The notes below the pieces were generated by a model. That model did not search any database. It was given only the letters and a program-made list of their open reading frames with translations, and was not told the DNA's origin. Position numbers and translations under genes: made by a program. Positions 11,900 to 24,061 of a DNA stretch of 64,000 bases are shown piece after piece (within the stretch, counting starts at the first letter, position 1; each line of letters begins with the position of its first letter). This DNA comes from Entophlyctis helioformis. Its lineage: Eukaryota; Chytridiomycota; Chytridiomycetes; Chytridiales; Chytriomycetaceae. The stretch covers positions 156,989-220,988 of the forward strand of contig JAHLKH010000015.1 in assembly GCA_025526915.1 (NCBI GenBank). The letters run 5' to 3'.

Positions 11900-13133
11900 T
11901 TACGCGTCCTTGGTCTCTGCAGCGGCAGGCTTGGCATCCTTCTTGGGATCCGCCGAGGCCGATGTCAGCGACGCCAGCGACGGCATCGAAGGCAGCTCAG
12001 ACATGGACGGCAGGCTGGGCAGACTGGGCAGCGACGACAGCGACGGCAACGACGCCTGCAGGCGTTCCAAGGACGGCAGGGCAGGGATGGACACGCCGAG
12101 CGTTGCAGCGACCTTGTCGAGCGCGTCGTTGAGCATCTTGGACGGCGAAAAGTCGCCGGGCTGCACGGGCGGGTACGACGCGGCCGGCCGCTGCGTCACA
12201 ATGTTGCGCGACGTGGCGGGGAAAAAGTACGTAAAGGCGGCTGCAGATCCGGCTGTTGGCGCGATCAACCGCAGCAGAATGTTGCCTACAGAGAGTGAGA
12301 GAGTGGGGGTCAGTCTCGTCTTTCTAGCACGGATGGATGCATGTGAGCATGGCATGGCATTGCACGGCATGGCTCACTGTTCTTGGTGACGATGGAGCCG
12401 GCAAAGCCCGCAATGGTGACGTAGAGCAGACCCGGCAGCAGATCCTCGGACGGCTCGCGGTATCGCTTGATGACGGCTGGCAGGGACACGAGTGTGAGAT
12501 ACTGGTAAAGCAGCAGCAACAGCAGCAGAGGCGACGGACACGGGAGGCGACTCACTCTCGGCCTGCTTCTCGACGGCGATCCACTGGTCGACGGCCTCTT
12601 GGATTTGTTGCTGTGATCGGGCAGCATGGTCAGTCCAAGGGGTCCGCTGTGCAGGCAGACGGTCAAAGGGTGCAAGGCTGCTCACTCTGGTGGATGCAAA
12701 TGCCTTTGTGGTTTCGTGGCGAGCCTTTAAGGGGGCGGGTGTTGGTCAGCCTGCGGGTGTGGGTTGCAGCAACGCATGACATGGCGTGGTTGGACTCACG
12801 TCACGGATAAAGAGCTCGAGCTCGGTGGGCTTCTCGGGCGCCGGGGCAGCGGGCGGCAGCTCGTCGTCGTAGATGCTCAGCTTCTGCAGGCAGGCGTCAG
12901 TGTGCTGGTGTCTTGGCGACAGTGTGTGTCTGTGTGGCAGGCAAGTGGACAGGCAGCGACAGACGCACCTTGGGCACCACACGGAACGTTGCCACGGGCT
13001 GGGCGGGCTGGGCAGGCTGGGCAGGCTCAGCACGCACGACGGCGGCGCAGGCGGCGAGCGAGGCGGCGACGCCCAGGCCGAGGCCGAGCGCCTTTGACGG
13101 GGCAGCAGCAGCAGCAGCAGCAGCAGCGAGCAT
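11900..13133 (-). CDS. MICOS complex subunit, Mic26/Mic27 (APOO) family
   Basis: Inner mitochondrial membrane protein that helps shape crista junctions. Exons on the minus strand are 12969-13133, 12800-12883, 12686-12724, 12556-12610, 12378-12476 and 11900-12285, about 275 residues, with all phases in register. The N terminus is Ala-rich and could be a targeting segment. The family core reads YREPSEDLLPGLLYVTIAG, then GSIVTKN, then LLRLIAPTAGSAAAF and TYFFPATSRN, giving two membrane-spanning stretches with Gly-rich faces. The C terminus carries a run of SLPSLPS-like triplets and a Lys/Ala tail. Assignment rests on the two-helix core; Mic26 and Mic27 cannot be told apart here. It converges with the trehalose gene, leaving about 200 bases between stops. 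Confidence 0.82.
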
Positions 13134-13328
13134 GGCGGGATCTGAGGGTTCGTCTTCGACGGCAGCCCACGCCAATCGCCCTCCAGCCAATCGCCCTCCA
13201 GCCAATCGCCAGCAGCCAGCGACCGTCACGTGACCCGGCAGCCACCATTAAACTTTCCGCCACAAACACAACTGACCGACGAACACAACCTCGACCAACC
13301 ACAACCACAACCACACCACACCCACGCC

Positions 13329-14816
13329 ATGTTCTCTGCGCCCGTCTGTCCTGCCGCTGCCGGCCCGTCTGCTGCGCCTGCTGCTGCCCCCGTCGCCCCG
13401 TTGCACCTGCCGCCCCCGTCGCGCCTCCCACGCCGTCGCCTGCTGCTGCTGCGGCACAGCCCGGCCTGCTGGCTGCCGCCCGCCCGCCAACCCCCGTCAC
13501 GGCCGCTGCCGGAACCGCCGCTGCTGCCACCGCCGGCGCCTCGGTGACAACCACGCCGTCTGCGTCTGCGTCTGCGCCAGCCACGATGCAGCTGTCGGTG
13601 CGCTCGCCCAGCTTTGCCGAGTCGCCAAGCGGCGGCTTTGCCGTGTGCGTGCCCGCCGCCTCGACCGTTGCGCAGCTCAAGGACACGCTTGCGGCGTCGC
13701 TGCCGGGCCGCCCTGCGCCCGCCGACCAGCGGCTCATCTACGCCGGCCGCCTGCTGCTGGACCACCAGCTGCTGCGCGACGCCGTGCGCAAGGTGCGCTG
13801 CCCGCTCGGTGCTATCGTTGTCTGCCCGTCGCTTGTCTGTTTGCCCCCGCTCACGCCTTATGCTCCAGGATGATGCTGCGCCAGTGCTCCATCTCGTGCT
13901 GCCGCCACAAGCACGCCAGCAGCAGCCGCAACAGCAGCAACAGCAGCAGCAGCCCGTCTTGGCGGTGCCAGAGCCGCTGGGCCTGCGTCACAGACACGCC
14001 GCTGCCCCTGCCGCCCCTGCTGCCGCCCCAGTGCCCGCCCCGATCGCAGCGCAGGCCGCTGCCCCACCTGCTGCCGGCTCGACGCACATTGTTGCCATCA
14101 AGTACGTTGGCCGCCATGGCGCAATCGCATCTGCCGCTCGGTGCTGCCGACTGACTGACTGACTGACCACGGCGCTGCACAGTGGCATGCTCTATGCAGT
14201 TCATGTGCCGCACTTGCCTCCCTTCCAACAGCAACCTCTTCCTATCGAACAGCCGCCCATCGAACAACCCGCAGAACAGCCCGCAGAACAACAGCCGCCA
14301 GTCGAGGCCCAACCTGCGCAGCCTGCACAGCCCGCTGCACAAGCTGATCGTGGCTTCCTTGGCGGGCTCATGGACGACGAGTTTGCCGATGCTCCCAACC
14401 AGCCGCAAAACCCGCTCTGGCTGCTTGCCAAGCTCGGCCTCGCCCTCTTCATGTTCAGCCAAAACGCCAGCACCGCCCGCATCGTGATGCTCGTCATTGC
14501 TGCCATTGTCATCTTTGTGACGCAGCTCGGATACGTCCGTCTGCCCAACCTTGGCGATCGGCTTCGCGTCGCCATCGCACCTGCACCTGCACCGGCTGTT
14601 CCCGCACCTGCACCGGCACCTGAACACGGCCAGCAACCCGACGCACCCAGTCCTGCTGGTGGCGAGTCCGACGCCGCCGTGGCTGCAGTCGATCCGCTGC
14701 CGGCCGCGCTTCACCAGCCGCAGTCGCTGCTCCAGCAAATGGCGCACATTGCGTACACGTTTGCCGCGTCGCTCGTTCCCGACGTCGTTGACGCCGTCGA
14801 GGCCGTCGCCGTCTGA
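13329..14816 (+). CDS. HERP/HERPUD-like ubiquitin-like ER membrane protein
   Basis: Related to HERPUD1 of animals and Usa1 of yeast, scaffolds of ER-associated degradation. Exons are 13329-13792, 13869-14101 and 14183-14816. A ubiquitin-like domain (about 13590-13900) contains FAVCVPAASTVAQLKDTL, DQRLIYAGRLLLDHQLLRD and VLHLVL. It is followed by Gln/Pro-rich linkers, the block PLWLLAKLGLALFMFSQ, and a hydrophobic hairpin (about 14420-14550, VMLVIAAIVIFVTQLG), as in HERP. The ATG at 13329 opens an Ala/Pro-rich segment that reaches the domain frame only if one C is added to the CCCC at 13396-13399; without that the first in-frame ATG is 13586. With the correction the protein has 443 residues. 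The family call is good; the N terminus is less sure. Confidence 0.78.
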
Positions 14817-15056
14817 TTCCCTGCTCTCCACGCTGCCGTTCGCTCTCCACGCCCCCCGCCGCACATACACCCGCGTTTATCACCACCACTCTCTTCTTGT
14901 ACCACGCCTGCTAGCCAGCTAGCCACTTACTACCCGCCAGTCGCGTTGCCGCCTGCCCGGCACGCATGTTCATAGGCTCCCGTTTCCCAAGCGTGTCTCG
15001 CTTCCTCCCAGCCAAGCCCCACATACTAAATATTCAAATTGTTCAATGCATAAATG

Positions 15057-18000
15057 TCATCGTGCGAGACGCCCCTGTTCCAGATGTGTGTTGATCTGCA
15101 GAGCGCCACAGTCGGTCGACGCGCAGATGGTCAGATGGTCAGATGGTCAGATATATCAGACAGACAGACAGACGGGCAGACAGACAAGCAGACAGACAAG
15201 CAGACAGACAAGCAGACAGACAGTCGCACCTTGCGCAGGCGAGCAAGCAGTGCTCCGTGCACCTGATCCGTCTTCCTGAGGCTCTCGTCGTCAATGATGG
15301 GCGACCGTGGCGACGCGAGGGCCGACCCCGCAGAGTGCGGGTGCCCGCCACCCGGTTCCACGTGTCCCTGCATCGCAGCCGTCTCGTCGACCGGCGAGGC
15401 TGTCGCTGTGCCGCCCATCACGGTTGTGATGACCAGCGGCATCCCGCGCCGTCTTGCTGATACCGGTCCTGCTCCTGCTCCTGGAGTGATCGCTGCAGCT
15501 ACTGGCACTGCCATGGGCACGAGCGCTGACACGCCTTCTTCCCCTGTATCGTGTTGTATGGATGGACTGGCTGTGTCTGCCGCCTGCTGGTGGTGCTGCT
15601 GCTGGTGGTGTGGCATGGGCGACGTTGGCGACGCGACAGCCAGCGTGCGCGTGCCTTCATCCATGCCCGTAGTGCCCAACTGTGACGGTGGTGGCGGTGA
15701 TGGCGGCATGTTCACCGACGCTGCCGCCTCGGCCAGCTTGTCGAGTGTCACGGCCGCGCGGCGGTCGGGGAACTTGCGTCTCGCCGGTGCCGACGCGAGC
15801 GCAAGACGGTGGTGGTGCACCGGTATGTGCGTGTCGGGTGCCGATTCAGGCATGGTGCCAGTCTGTTGCGGCTTCGCATCGGCAGGGAACCGCAGGTTCT
15901 CGTGGCCGCCGACTGCTGATGCCGTGGTAGGCGTCTCGTCGCCTTGGTCGCTCTCGACAGCCGAGCGTGGCGATACGAGTGTGGTCACGCCAGATGTTTC
16001 CTCCTTGGCCTCGCCGCCACTGCCGCCACCGCCACTACCGCCACCTCCAATTGCTGCCGAGACAAGCACCGACGGCGGCACGGCGGAAAGGGTCGACGGC
16101 CCATTGGACCCACTGCCGCCCTCGTCCTCCTTGAGCGCCGCAATCAGCTTGCGAACCGTGTCCCTGTACTCGCTTCGCCGCGATCGCGGCATGCCGCCCG
16201 GCTGCTGCTGCTCGCGTGCCATCTGCGCCTTGATCGTCTCGAGCGCGTCCAGGTATTCCTGCACCTTGCCTGAAGAGGTCAGGCCGCCAGCGCTCGGCGC
16301 CTCGGCTTGCTGTTGGGAACTGTTGTTGCTACCCCCACCCTCACCCTCGCCTTCACGACCAGCGTTGGACGGAATGGACGGCGCGTCGGCTCGCGTTTCG
16401 GCAGCGGCGTTGCGTGTCGAGGATGGGCCGCCATCGTATCGCATGGACACGGCCTGGCCACGTCGCAGATCAGCAATCGATTGGTTCACCATAGCGATGG
16501 GCGAGAACGCCGAGTCGTTGGAGTCGTCAGGCACGTGTGCCAGGCAGGCTGCAGTCGGCGCGTCACGCATCTCGTCTTGTTGCAGATGGAACGGGCTGTT
16601 GGGCGATCCATCGGAAGCGGCTGGCTGCGCCATCATCTCGTACTGCAAGTGGCTGCGGCTGGCTGGTAAGTACGACGGCTGGCGTCTGTACGACGTGCGG
16701 TAGGTGCTCATCTGCGAGGGCTGGTCAGTCCAGATGGACAGATCCAGGGCGGGCGATATCGGACTCATGTTGCCCAGGATGTCGTCCTGGCCCTGTCGCG
16801 ACAGTTGCGGCTGCGAAGGCGACTGCGATGACGACTCGGACTGGGTCGGAAACTGCGACTGCATCATGGACTGGGTCGGAATAATCAGACGCGACAGGGG
16901 CACGATGGGAAGCGGCTTGGAGTCGCGCGATGATGTGGATGAGGCGTCTTGTCGGCTGCGTGGCACGGTTGGCTGAAGATCAGAGGATGCAAGCACGACC
17001 TGGCCGTTTGTGGCGTCACCATCCATGTCGCTCGTCTCCTTGGTCTGTTGCACCACCTCGGCGATACGCTCAAAGTAGACCTTGATACGCCGAACAGCCA
17101 GATTGGCCACAACAAGCGCCTGCGTCGCGTACCGATGCAGCTGATCAAACTGATCATCGCCTCCACTCCCATCCGTCGCGCTGTTGGGTGCAACCATGGC
17201 TCCGCGATCCATGGCATCCATGTTCTGCGAAATCCGCACAAGCGCAGCAGCATCCATCGACGACAGCAACTGCTTCACAGCATGAACAAGCCCGCCCTGC
17301 TCCTGGTCCTGGCCCGCTGTGCCATCACGGTCGGATCCAGAATCGTCCCAGTTGCCCAGTCGGCGGTACCCAGTGCCTGCATCGCGCCGTTTCTGGCCAC
17401 CGCCCGACCCGCCAACGAGCACAGAAACCAGCTCGCGGATCGCTTGAATCTCCTGCACGCGATCGCGCGCTACAGCCTCGAGCTTGGTCTCCAGCCCGAC
17501 CATCTCCTGCTCGAATCGCTGGAACTTGCCAGCCAGGTCCGTCAGCTCGCGTTTGGCGTTGCGCAGATGCCGCGTCGTCTCCTGCAGCTTGATCTGTGTC
17601 TCGTCCAGTCGCGAGAGCGTCGACGTCTCCGTGTCGCGTTGCCGTTGGAGCGTCCGTGCGTGGATGTTCATGCGGTGCTGGGACGTGCTGAGCAGCCAGC
17701 ACAGGATCGGCACGTCGAGCCTGATCTGTCGCTGGCGTGACGACTGGGCCTGATCGTCGCTGCTGCTGTTGCGTTTTCCCGTGTTGCCTGTGCTGCTAAT
17801 GTGGCTTTGTGGTCGCGTCGGCTGGGGTCCTGGCAGCAATATGACTGCCCGGACGGTATTGTTCGGATTGGAGTCGCTTGACGCGCTGGGATTGCTGCTG
17901 TTGGTGGTGGTGGCGTCTTGGTGAAGCCGGACGGCTTGGATGAGATCATGGAATGTCTGGAACCGCATACTGCGGCCAGCACTGCGCTGCATCTGTTGCT

Positions 18001-21000
18001 GTTGTTGTTGTTGCTGCTGCTGAGCGTTGTTCTTGCCACCAATCGAGTACCTGCCGCGGTAGCCATACCCAACCATGCCACTGACGCTGCCCGTGCTGGC
18101 GCCACTGCCAGCCTGACTGACAGACCCCATGCTGATACTGCTGATGTTGCCAATGCTCGTGTGACTGCACCGTTGCTCAGCAGGCTACTGCTCATGCGGC
18201 CACTGGCATTGGACCCGACGCCGCCCGACATATTGCAGCTTGCGCGTCTTCGAGAGCCTCGCGCAACTCGGCCCATTCGCGCAGCGTCGTTTCAAACACT
18301 CGCGCACCGTATCACGCTCCTGGCCACACCGCTCAATGTGCGCCAAGAGCTGCTGCTCCTGTTCGTCAAGCTGGTCCAGCATGTCTCGTCGCTCTCCTGG
18401 GGAAGCCGGTCGAGGCTGCCGGCACTTGCCACCAGATCCGCGCGGCGGGCACGAACGCCTGCAAGCGACTCCTCGCATCCGCGATATCCTCGCAGATGGT
18501 CTCCAGATTGAACCGCGTAATGTCGTGCTTGAGGTCCAGCAACGCCATCGCGTCGGCCAGGCTGGCAGTGTTGGCATGGCTTGGCAATGCATCGCTACCG
18601 CTACTGGCGTGGCTGCTGCTCTTGGCTGCACCTTGTCCAATACTGCCGACGCTCTTGATGGTGGTCACGCTCGCAGCATCATCAGCGCCTCCGCTCTTGG
18701 TCGCAGCGTTAACAGAGTCTGACCGGCTGCTCTCGCTCGCAACAGCCGATGCCCGTTCGCTCTTGATGGCCGCCAGCTCGCGCTGCATGACCGCGATCCG
18801 CTCGTCGCGCTCGTCAATCACATTCACAAGCGTCTCGCTGTCGTCGAGCGCCTTCTTGTACGCAACCATGAGCGACACGAGACTCGTTTCCGCCGCCTCG
18901 GCTTTCTCGACCGCCTCTTTGCAGTCACGGTCGAGTTTCTGGCACTCCTTGGCCACCTTTTCGTACCGCGCTTCGGCGAGGAGCGCCTCTTGCTCCAGCT
19001 TGCGGATCTGCTCCTGGAAGCGCGTGTCGCGGTCCAGCTGCGTGGCCGTCAGGCTCTCGATGTGGGCCTCGAGAGCCTGGCAGCGGGACTCGGACTCGGA
19101 CAGCATGTCTTTGAAGGCCTTGAGCACGGTGGACGGCGGGAGGTCTTGCATGGGGTCAGAGGCAGCTGCGAGTGACTGCTGGATGGCTTCAACGAGGCTG
19201 CGGTCGGATGCTGCGGTCACGTCGTCGGCCTGCATGCTGGCATGGCCGTCGTGCATGTCGGAGCCAAAGAATCGCGAGACGGGCCGCGACAGCACTGCGG
19301 GTGCACCTGCCTCTGTGCCAGATACGGGTGTCGGCGGCACTTGCGGCATCGACTCGTACGACTGTGATGCGGACGGCAGGGTGCTGGATGCCGGCTGGAT
19401 GGCAGATGCGGGCAGCAGAGCAGCCATGATGCTCTTGACCATGGCCGACATGGTGGACGGTGCAGGCTCGTCTGCTGTGGCTGTGGCAGCGGCTGCGGCT
19501 CTGGCAGCAGGAGATGCCGCTCGGTCCTGGCCCAGCTGTTGAAGGGATGCGCGGATCATGGACTGCGCCACAGACTGCGGCGCGCTTGGCGGTTCAGCCG
19601 ACGGTGCGTACATGGCGACCGACGCGCTGACACCGCCTGCTGCCGACGATCGCACAGACGCCATGGGCTGAGCAGCCAGAAGTGGATCGCCAGGGCCAGC
19701 ATCTCCTTCGCTGGCCACAATATGGTTGTCCATGTCCAGCAGCTGTCCCCTTTCGATGATCGCCTTGAGATCCGCGGACTGGCATTCGTCCAGCGCAGTC
19801 TTGCCACGCCGATTGGTCGCGTACATGTCAGCGCCATGCTTGAGAAGCAGCCGCACCAGATCCGCATCGCCAGACCGGCACGCGTAGTGCAGCGGCGTAT
19901 TGCCACTCGCGTCGCCCGTGTGCACGTCGGCTCCTCCCTCGAGAAACACCTGCACAAGGTCAAGCACCATGGCCCGGGCAGCAGCAGTATCTGCAGCGTC
20001 ATCGGCACCACTATTGCTGCCTCCATTGCCACTTTGCTGCGGTTGTGCCGTCACGGGCAACGGATCTCGAGTGATGTAGTGCAGCGGCGTCTTGCCCGTT
20101 TTGGTGTTGCGCGCATTGACAAGCGCGCCATGCTCAATGAGCATCTTGATCATGATGCCCGAGTCTGGCACGTGGAGCGGCCGGTGGCGGACAGCGTATT
20201 GCAGCGCAGTGAGGCCGCTCAATGGGTCAGAGAAGAGCGTTGCGTCGGGTCCAACTGGGCTGCTGAGCAGACTGCGCAGCATGTCCGGATCGCCGTCCTT
20301 GATCGAGGAAAACAGCAGGTACTGGTCGTCGTGGCTGAGCACGACAGGCCCCGCTTGTGTCTTGGATCCCTGGGGTTTCGATGATGGGTTCCGTTGCGCT
20401 TCAATGGCCGAGACGAGCGTCTCCGAAGTAGGCAGTATGCCTGCGCGCTTCTTTGCTGCCTGATCCGACGACGCCGCGTTCGACACATTGGCATTGGCAA
20501 GCAACTTGACAATGTCGGGATAGTCTGTTGCGTACTGTGCGGCTGTCCATGCATAGTTATCGCGTGCAGTCGCGGACGCGTGGTAAAACAGCAGCACCTC
20601 GACCGTCTTGGCGTGGCCGTCTCTTGCTGCATACATGAGCGGCGTTGATCCTGTTCAGTTGAATACAGTCAGTCAGTCAGTCCATCAGTCCGTCCGTCCG
20701 TTGGCCCAACGAGACTGGCCATGGGATTGCACGGATATGGACCGCGCTGCACGGTGACGTACCGTTCAGGTCTGGTGCGTCAACGCGCGCACCGTTCTGG
20801 ATGAGTGTGCGCACCATCTCAGCTTTGCCCAGATACGCGGCAAGACAGAGCGGCGTGATACCACGAAGCAGCGGTCCTTGCTGCGGCCCATTGACGCACT
20901 CTTCAAACACGTCAGCCACAGGTGCCGTGCTGAGCGTCGCGTCGGCTGCAGACCCCAATGCCGACGCCGACGCCGACGCCGACGCAGCCGTTGCTTGTTG

Positions 21001-21669
21001 GGCACTCGACGCCTCTGTCTGTTTGCGCAGCGTCCGCAGAATCAGCCGTGCAATGGCAAGATGTGCCGCCGTCACTTTGGTCACTGCGTAGTAGTTGTCC
21101 GAGGTGACTGCGAGCGTGTCGCACGAGCCATAGATGCACCTGACGAGAGCCGATCTGGAGCAGCCGGTGCATCCTGCCGTCAGTGCTGGCCGACACCTGC
21201 AGCGACACGAGAGAGGGCGAGAGAGAGAGCGAGAGTGAGTGAGTGAGGCTTACCGGCCACGAGAATCCCGCCTCTGAAGAGAAGCGCCGGCATCGAGCAG
21301 CAGCTGCACGACGTCGTAGTGGCCCTGGATAACGGCGAGGTGCAGCGGCGGCGTCGTGTACACGTCCGAATCCGAGCCGTTTTCTTGCAGTGGGAGCGCG
21401 GCGGCGGCGGCGGAGCTGGACGAGTGCGCATCCACAGCAGCGCCGGCTTGGGCAGTGGGTGCTGTGGCGAGCCCTGTCGACGCTGTTGTTGATGCAGATG
21501 CGGGTGTTGGTGTTGGTGCGGGTGCGGATGCAGCATTGGCAGCGTCGATGCAGCGGCCGAGCCTTGCACTCCACGCGCATGCTGCGTTGACGTTCAGACG
21601 AGACACTTGGACAAGCGCTTCGACGAGATGGACGTCGCCGTTGTACGCGGCCGTGCACAGGTCCGCCAT
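15057..21669 (-). CDS. Giant ankyrin-repeat/coiled-coil protein
   Basis: No known orthologue is recognised. Minus-strand exons are 21254-21669, 20763-21196, 18220-20650, 15230-18164 and 15057-15095, about 2084 residues. The N-terminal third carries several ankyrin repeats, for example TPPLHLAVIQGHYDVVQLLL, GSTPLMYAARDGHAKTVEVLL and GNTPLHYACRSGDADLVRLLL, with Ala/Ser-rich inserts. A long coiled coil follows (about 19150-18250 and again 17700-17400). The last third is Ser/Pro/Gln-rich and probably disordered. The coiled coil is continuous only if one C is removed from a CCCC run near 18404 and one base is added near 18325; the two changes cancel. The last intron carries a tetranucleotide repeat. 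Ankyrins plus coiled coil suggest a scaffold, perhaps at membrane or cytoskeleton, but that is inference. Confidence 0.72.
15156..15226 (+). repeat. (GACA)n / GACAGACAAGCA microsatellite
   Basis: Tetranucleotide and 12-base repeats lie inside the predicted last intron of the ankyrin/coiled-coil gene. Read through, they would give a false LSVC-repeat C terminus. Confidence 0.85.
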
Positions 21670-22482
21670 GTGGGTGTGGGCGTTGGTGTGGGTGTGGGCG
21701 TGGGCGTGGGCGAGTGTGCTGCTGCTTCCTGCCTCGAGGTCTGCCTGTCAGTCCATCACGGCATTGTCAGTCGGTGGCTGCGAATGGACACGGGTGGTTC
21801 CGGATACCAGCGGTGGCTTGGGCGTGGTCTTGGACGGCAAGCGGGTGCGACTGTGACGGGCGGCAAAGGGCTGCCTGCTGCTGCCGCCGCTTCTGATGCT
21901 GCTCGTGTCGTTGGATGCGTCTGCCTGGCGATGCGCTCGAGTGGACGTCGGAGCGTGTCTTGTGGTGCTGCTCGGTGCCGGGTCGGGTCGGGTCGGGTCG
22001 GGCCAGAACAGGACAGAAAAGGGCAAAGGGGCCGACGGACAGATGGATTGGCGAGCGGGTGAAGGGCCGCGAATGCGTGCGGGTGGATGCGGTCCGCCAG
22101 ATCCGCTTGCCGCTTTTCCGCTTTCGACCTGTTCACGCTTCACACCGAGCGACATGTGCAAGCGCAGCGCCAGTGCTGGAATGCCTGCGAGTGTGCAGCG
22201 CAGCCGACCGGCGCAGCGTGTCGGAGTTCCGTGTCTGCCGCTGTGTCTGCCGCTGTGTCTGCCGCTGTGTCTGCCGCTGTGTCTGCACAGATGGGTTGTG
22301 GCTGGGCTGGTGGCGTCGCGACGCGTTGTCGTCCGAACGCGACGAGCCGGGCGGAGGCGGAGCATGCGTCAACGGGCTGTCGAGCTGATGTCAAGCTGAC
22401 GAGCTGGCGGCCGGGCGGGCGGACAAGCTGGGAAAAGCATCAACGCATGCGCATGCGCATGTGCATGTGCATGGCCGTCGCT

Positions 22483-22534
<52 letters not shown>

Positions 22535-22838
22535 CTGGCACGGCCAGCACCGCCTAGTCTCTGAAGGAGCCAACGGCTTGCTTTGTGCCAGAGACTCTGG
22601 GCAGTCTCACTGGTGGTGGGCCTCAGCCAGCACAGGCGAGAGAAGAGCGTGTATCATGATCAACAACTGTGAAGGGTTTACTGAGGCCTGCGAGCCAACA
22701 CACTTCAAATATGCGGGTTGGCTAGCAAGTGACTGGCGGCTGGCGGCTGGTGTCTGGCGGCTGGCAGTGATCGCGTGGCGGGGAGTGAGGGGAAACCTGG
22801 TGGTCGACAACGGGCAGGCTGGGCATTAAGCCGCCGGC
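21670..22838. other. Intergenic, simple repeats only
   Basis: Upstream flank of the ankyrin/coiled-coil gene and downstream flank of MMS2. It holds a GTGTGG-rich stretch near 21670-21715, a 12-base TGTCTGCCGCTG repeat near 22230-22290 and a CTG run at 22488-22532. Open frames here are repeat artefacts. Confidence 0.6.
22488..22532 (+). repeat. (CTG)n trinucleotide repeat
   Basis: An uninterrupted run of about 15 CTG units in intergenic DNA. Confidence 0.9.
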
Positions 22839-23909
22839 TTATTGAGGAAAGGTGGTTCCCTCGGCAGGCTGCGACAGCTTCTTGTTGGCAGGCGCCGCCA
22901 TCTCCCTATCCACGCAGCGTGCACGGCATGTCAGATGGTGTGCGGCAAGATGCGGCACCGTCCCGCAGCGATCGCAGCAAGGCCAGACTCACTTGCGCAG
23001 CTCGGACAATATGGTCTCGAGCGAGTAGTTTCTTTTCCAGGCATCCAGGCACGGAAGCTTCTCGACCTATCCATCCATCCATCCATTCGCCCATTGATCC
23101 ATCGATCCGTCGATCCCATGGTGGCATGGCATGCAGCATCAGCACGAGACGATCCGTTCAAGGCAAGGTAGCGGATGCAGGCCAAGCCTCACCTTGCCGT
23201 TCTGCTGGTTGACGCAGGGCAGGTTGATCTTGGAGATGAACGAGATGGCCGGCGGCTTGTCGGGGTACTCGTCGCCACACACGATCCGCAGCGAGTAGAT
23301 GCGGTTCTCGTGGGCAGTCTGTTCAACAGCGTGAAGGCAGATACAGGCAGATACAGACAAGCAGGCAGACAGACAAGCAAGCATGGAGAGTGCAAGGCAC
23401 GGCATCAGCAAGACGTGCAGACAGGCAGACAGACAGACAGGCAGGCAGGCAGACAAGCAGGCAGGCAAGCGAGAGAGAGCGAGGCCACGCACATGGCCAG
23501 GGCCGATGATGGTGCCGTTCCATCTGGACATGAGCATGTCGTCGCCGTCCGCAAGGCCGTAGCTGATGGTGCCGTCGCCGATGCCCTTCTCGCCCTTCTC
23601 GAGCTCCTCGAGCAGTCTGAAGTTGCGGGGAACTGCTCGTCCGCCGCATCCGGCAGCGCACGCCGTCCGTCCGTCCGTCCGCCCGTCCAAGGCAGGGTTC
23701 GCTGCGTCAGTCGCTTGCACACGGCACAACAGCACACCCCGAGCAGCACACCACAGCGTGGCTAGATGGGCAACGGTGCAAGGGCAGGCTGCGAGACACT
23801 GCCGCCTGTGCATGCTGCCGCCCGGCCCGTCCTGCCCGCACCACCAGCCGCACGCTGGAGCACGCGGCCAGCCAGCCGGCCAGTCTGCACGTCACGCACC
23901 TTTGGCCAT
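22839..23909 (-). CDS. MMS2: Ubiquitin E2 variant Mms2/UBE2V
   Basis: Catalytically inactive E2 variant that pairs with Ubc13 to build K63-linked ubiquitin chains in DNA damage tolerance. Exons on the minus strand are 23900-23909, 23493-23632, 23193-23318, 22993-23066 and 22839-22905, 138 residues, matching the usual size of about 137. The first exon is only ten bases (ATG GCC AAA G). Conserved stretches are VPRNFRLLEELEKGEKGIGD, MSRWNGTIIGPGH, ENRIYSLRIVCGDEYPD, SKINLPCVN, the weakly conserved WKRNYSLETILSELR, and a C terminus ending LSQPAEGTTFPQ. The catalytic Cys region of E2 enzymes is absent, as expected. Introns hold short GACA/GGCA repeats. It is adjacent to and co-oriented with CCT5. 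Confidence 0.95.
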
Positions 23910-24061
23910 GCTGTTGTGATCTGGGCGATGGATGCTTGCGGGGAGAAAGTCGCTGACCAGGTGCCACATGGACGTTCCGTTCATTCCCTTCATCATCCAT
24001 CACCTCCACACCCCCAATGCCATGGATCTGCATGCCATCATCACAGGCTGGATCGGCGGGC

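Noticed and set aside
15131..15229. LSVC-repeat C terminus of the ankyrin/coiled-coil ORF
   Set aside because: A consensus donor before it and an acceptor at 15096-15101 splice it out and lead to a short exon with a stop; the repeat is intronic.
15294..16703. 469-codon open frame on the + strand
   Set aside because: It is antisense to the long, in-phase exon of the ankyrin/coiled-coil gene and has the Ser/Ala/Gly composition expected of a shadow in GC-rich DNA.
23340..23475. CRISPR-like or functional repeat array in the MMS2 intron and at 26210-26280
   Set aside because: The units are simple 4-base GACA/GGCA steps without unique spacers, that is, ordinary microsatellites.
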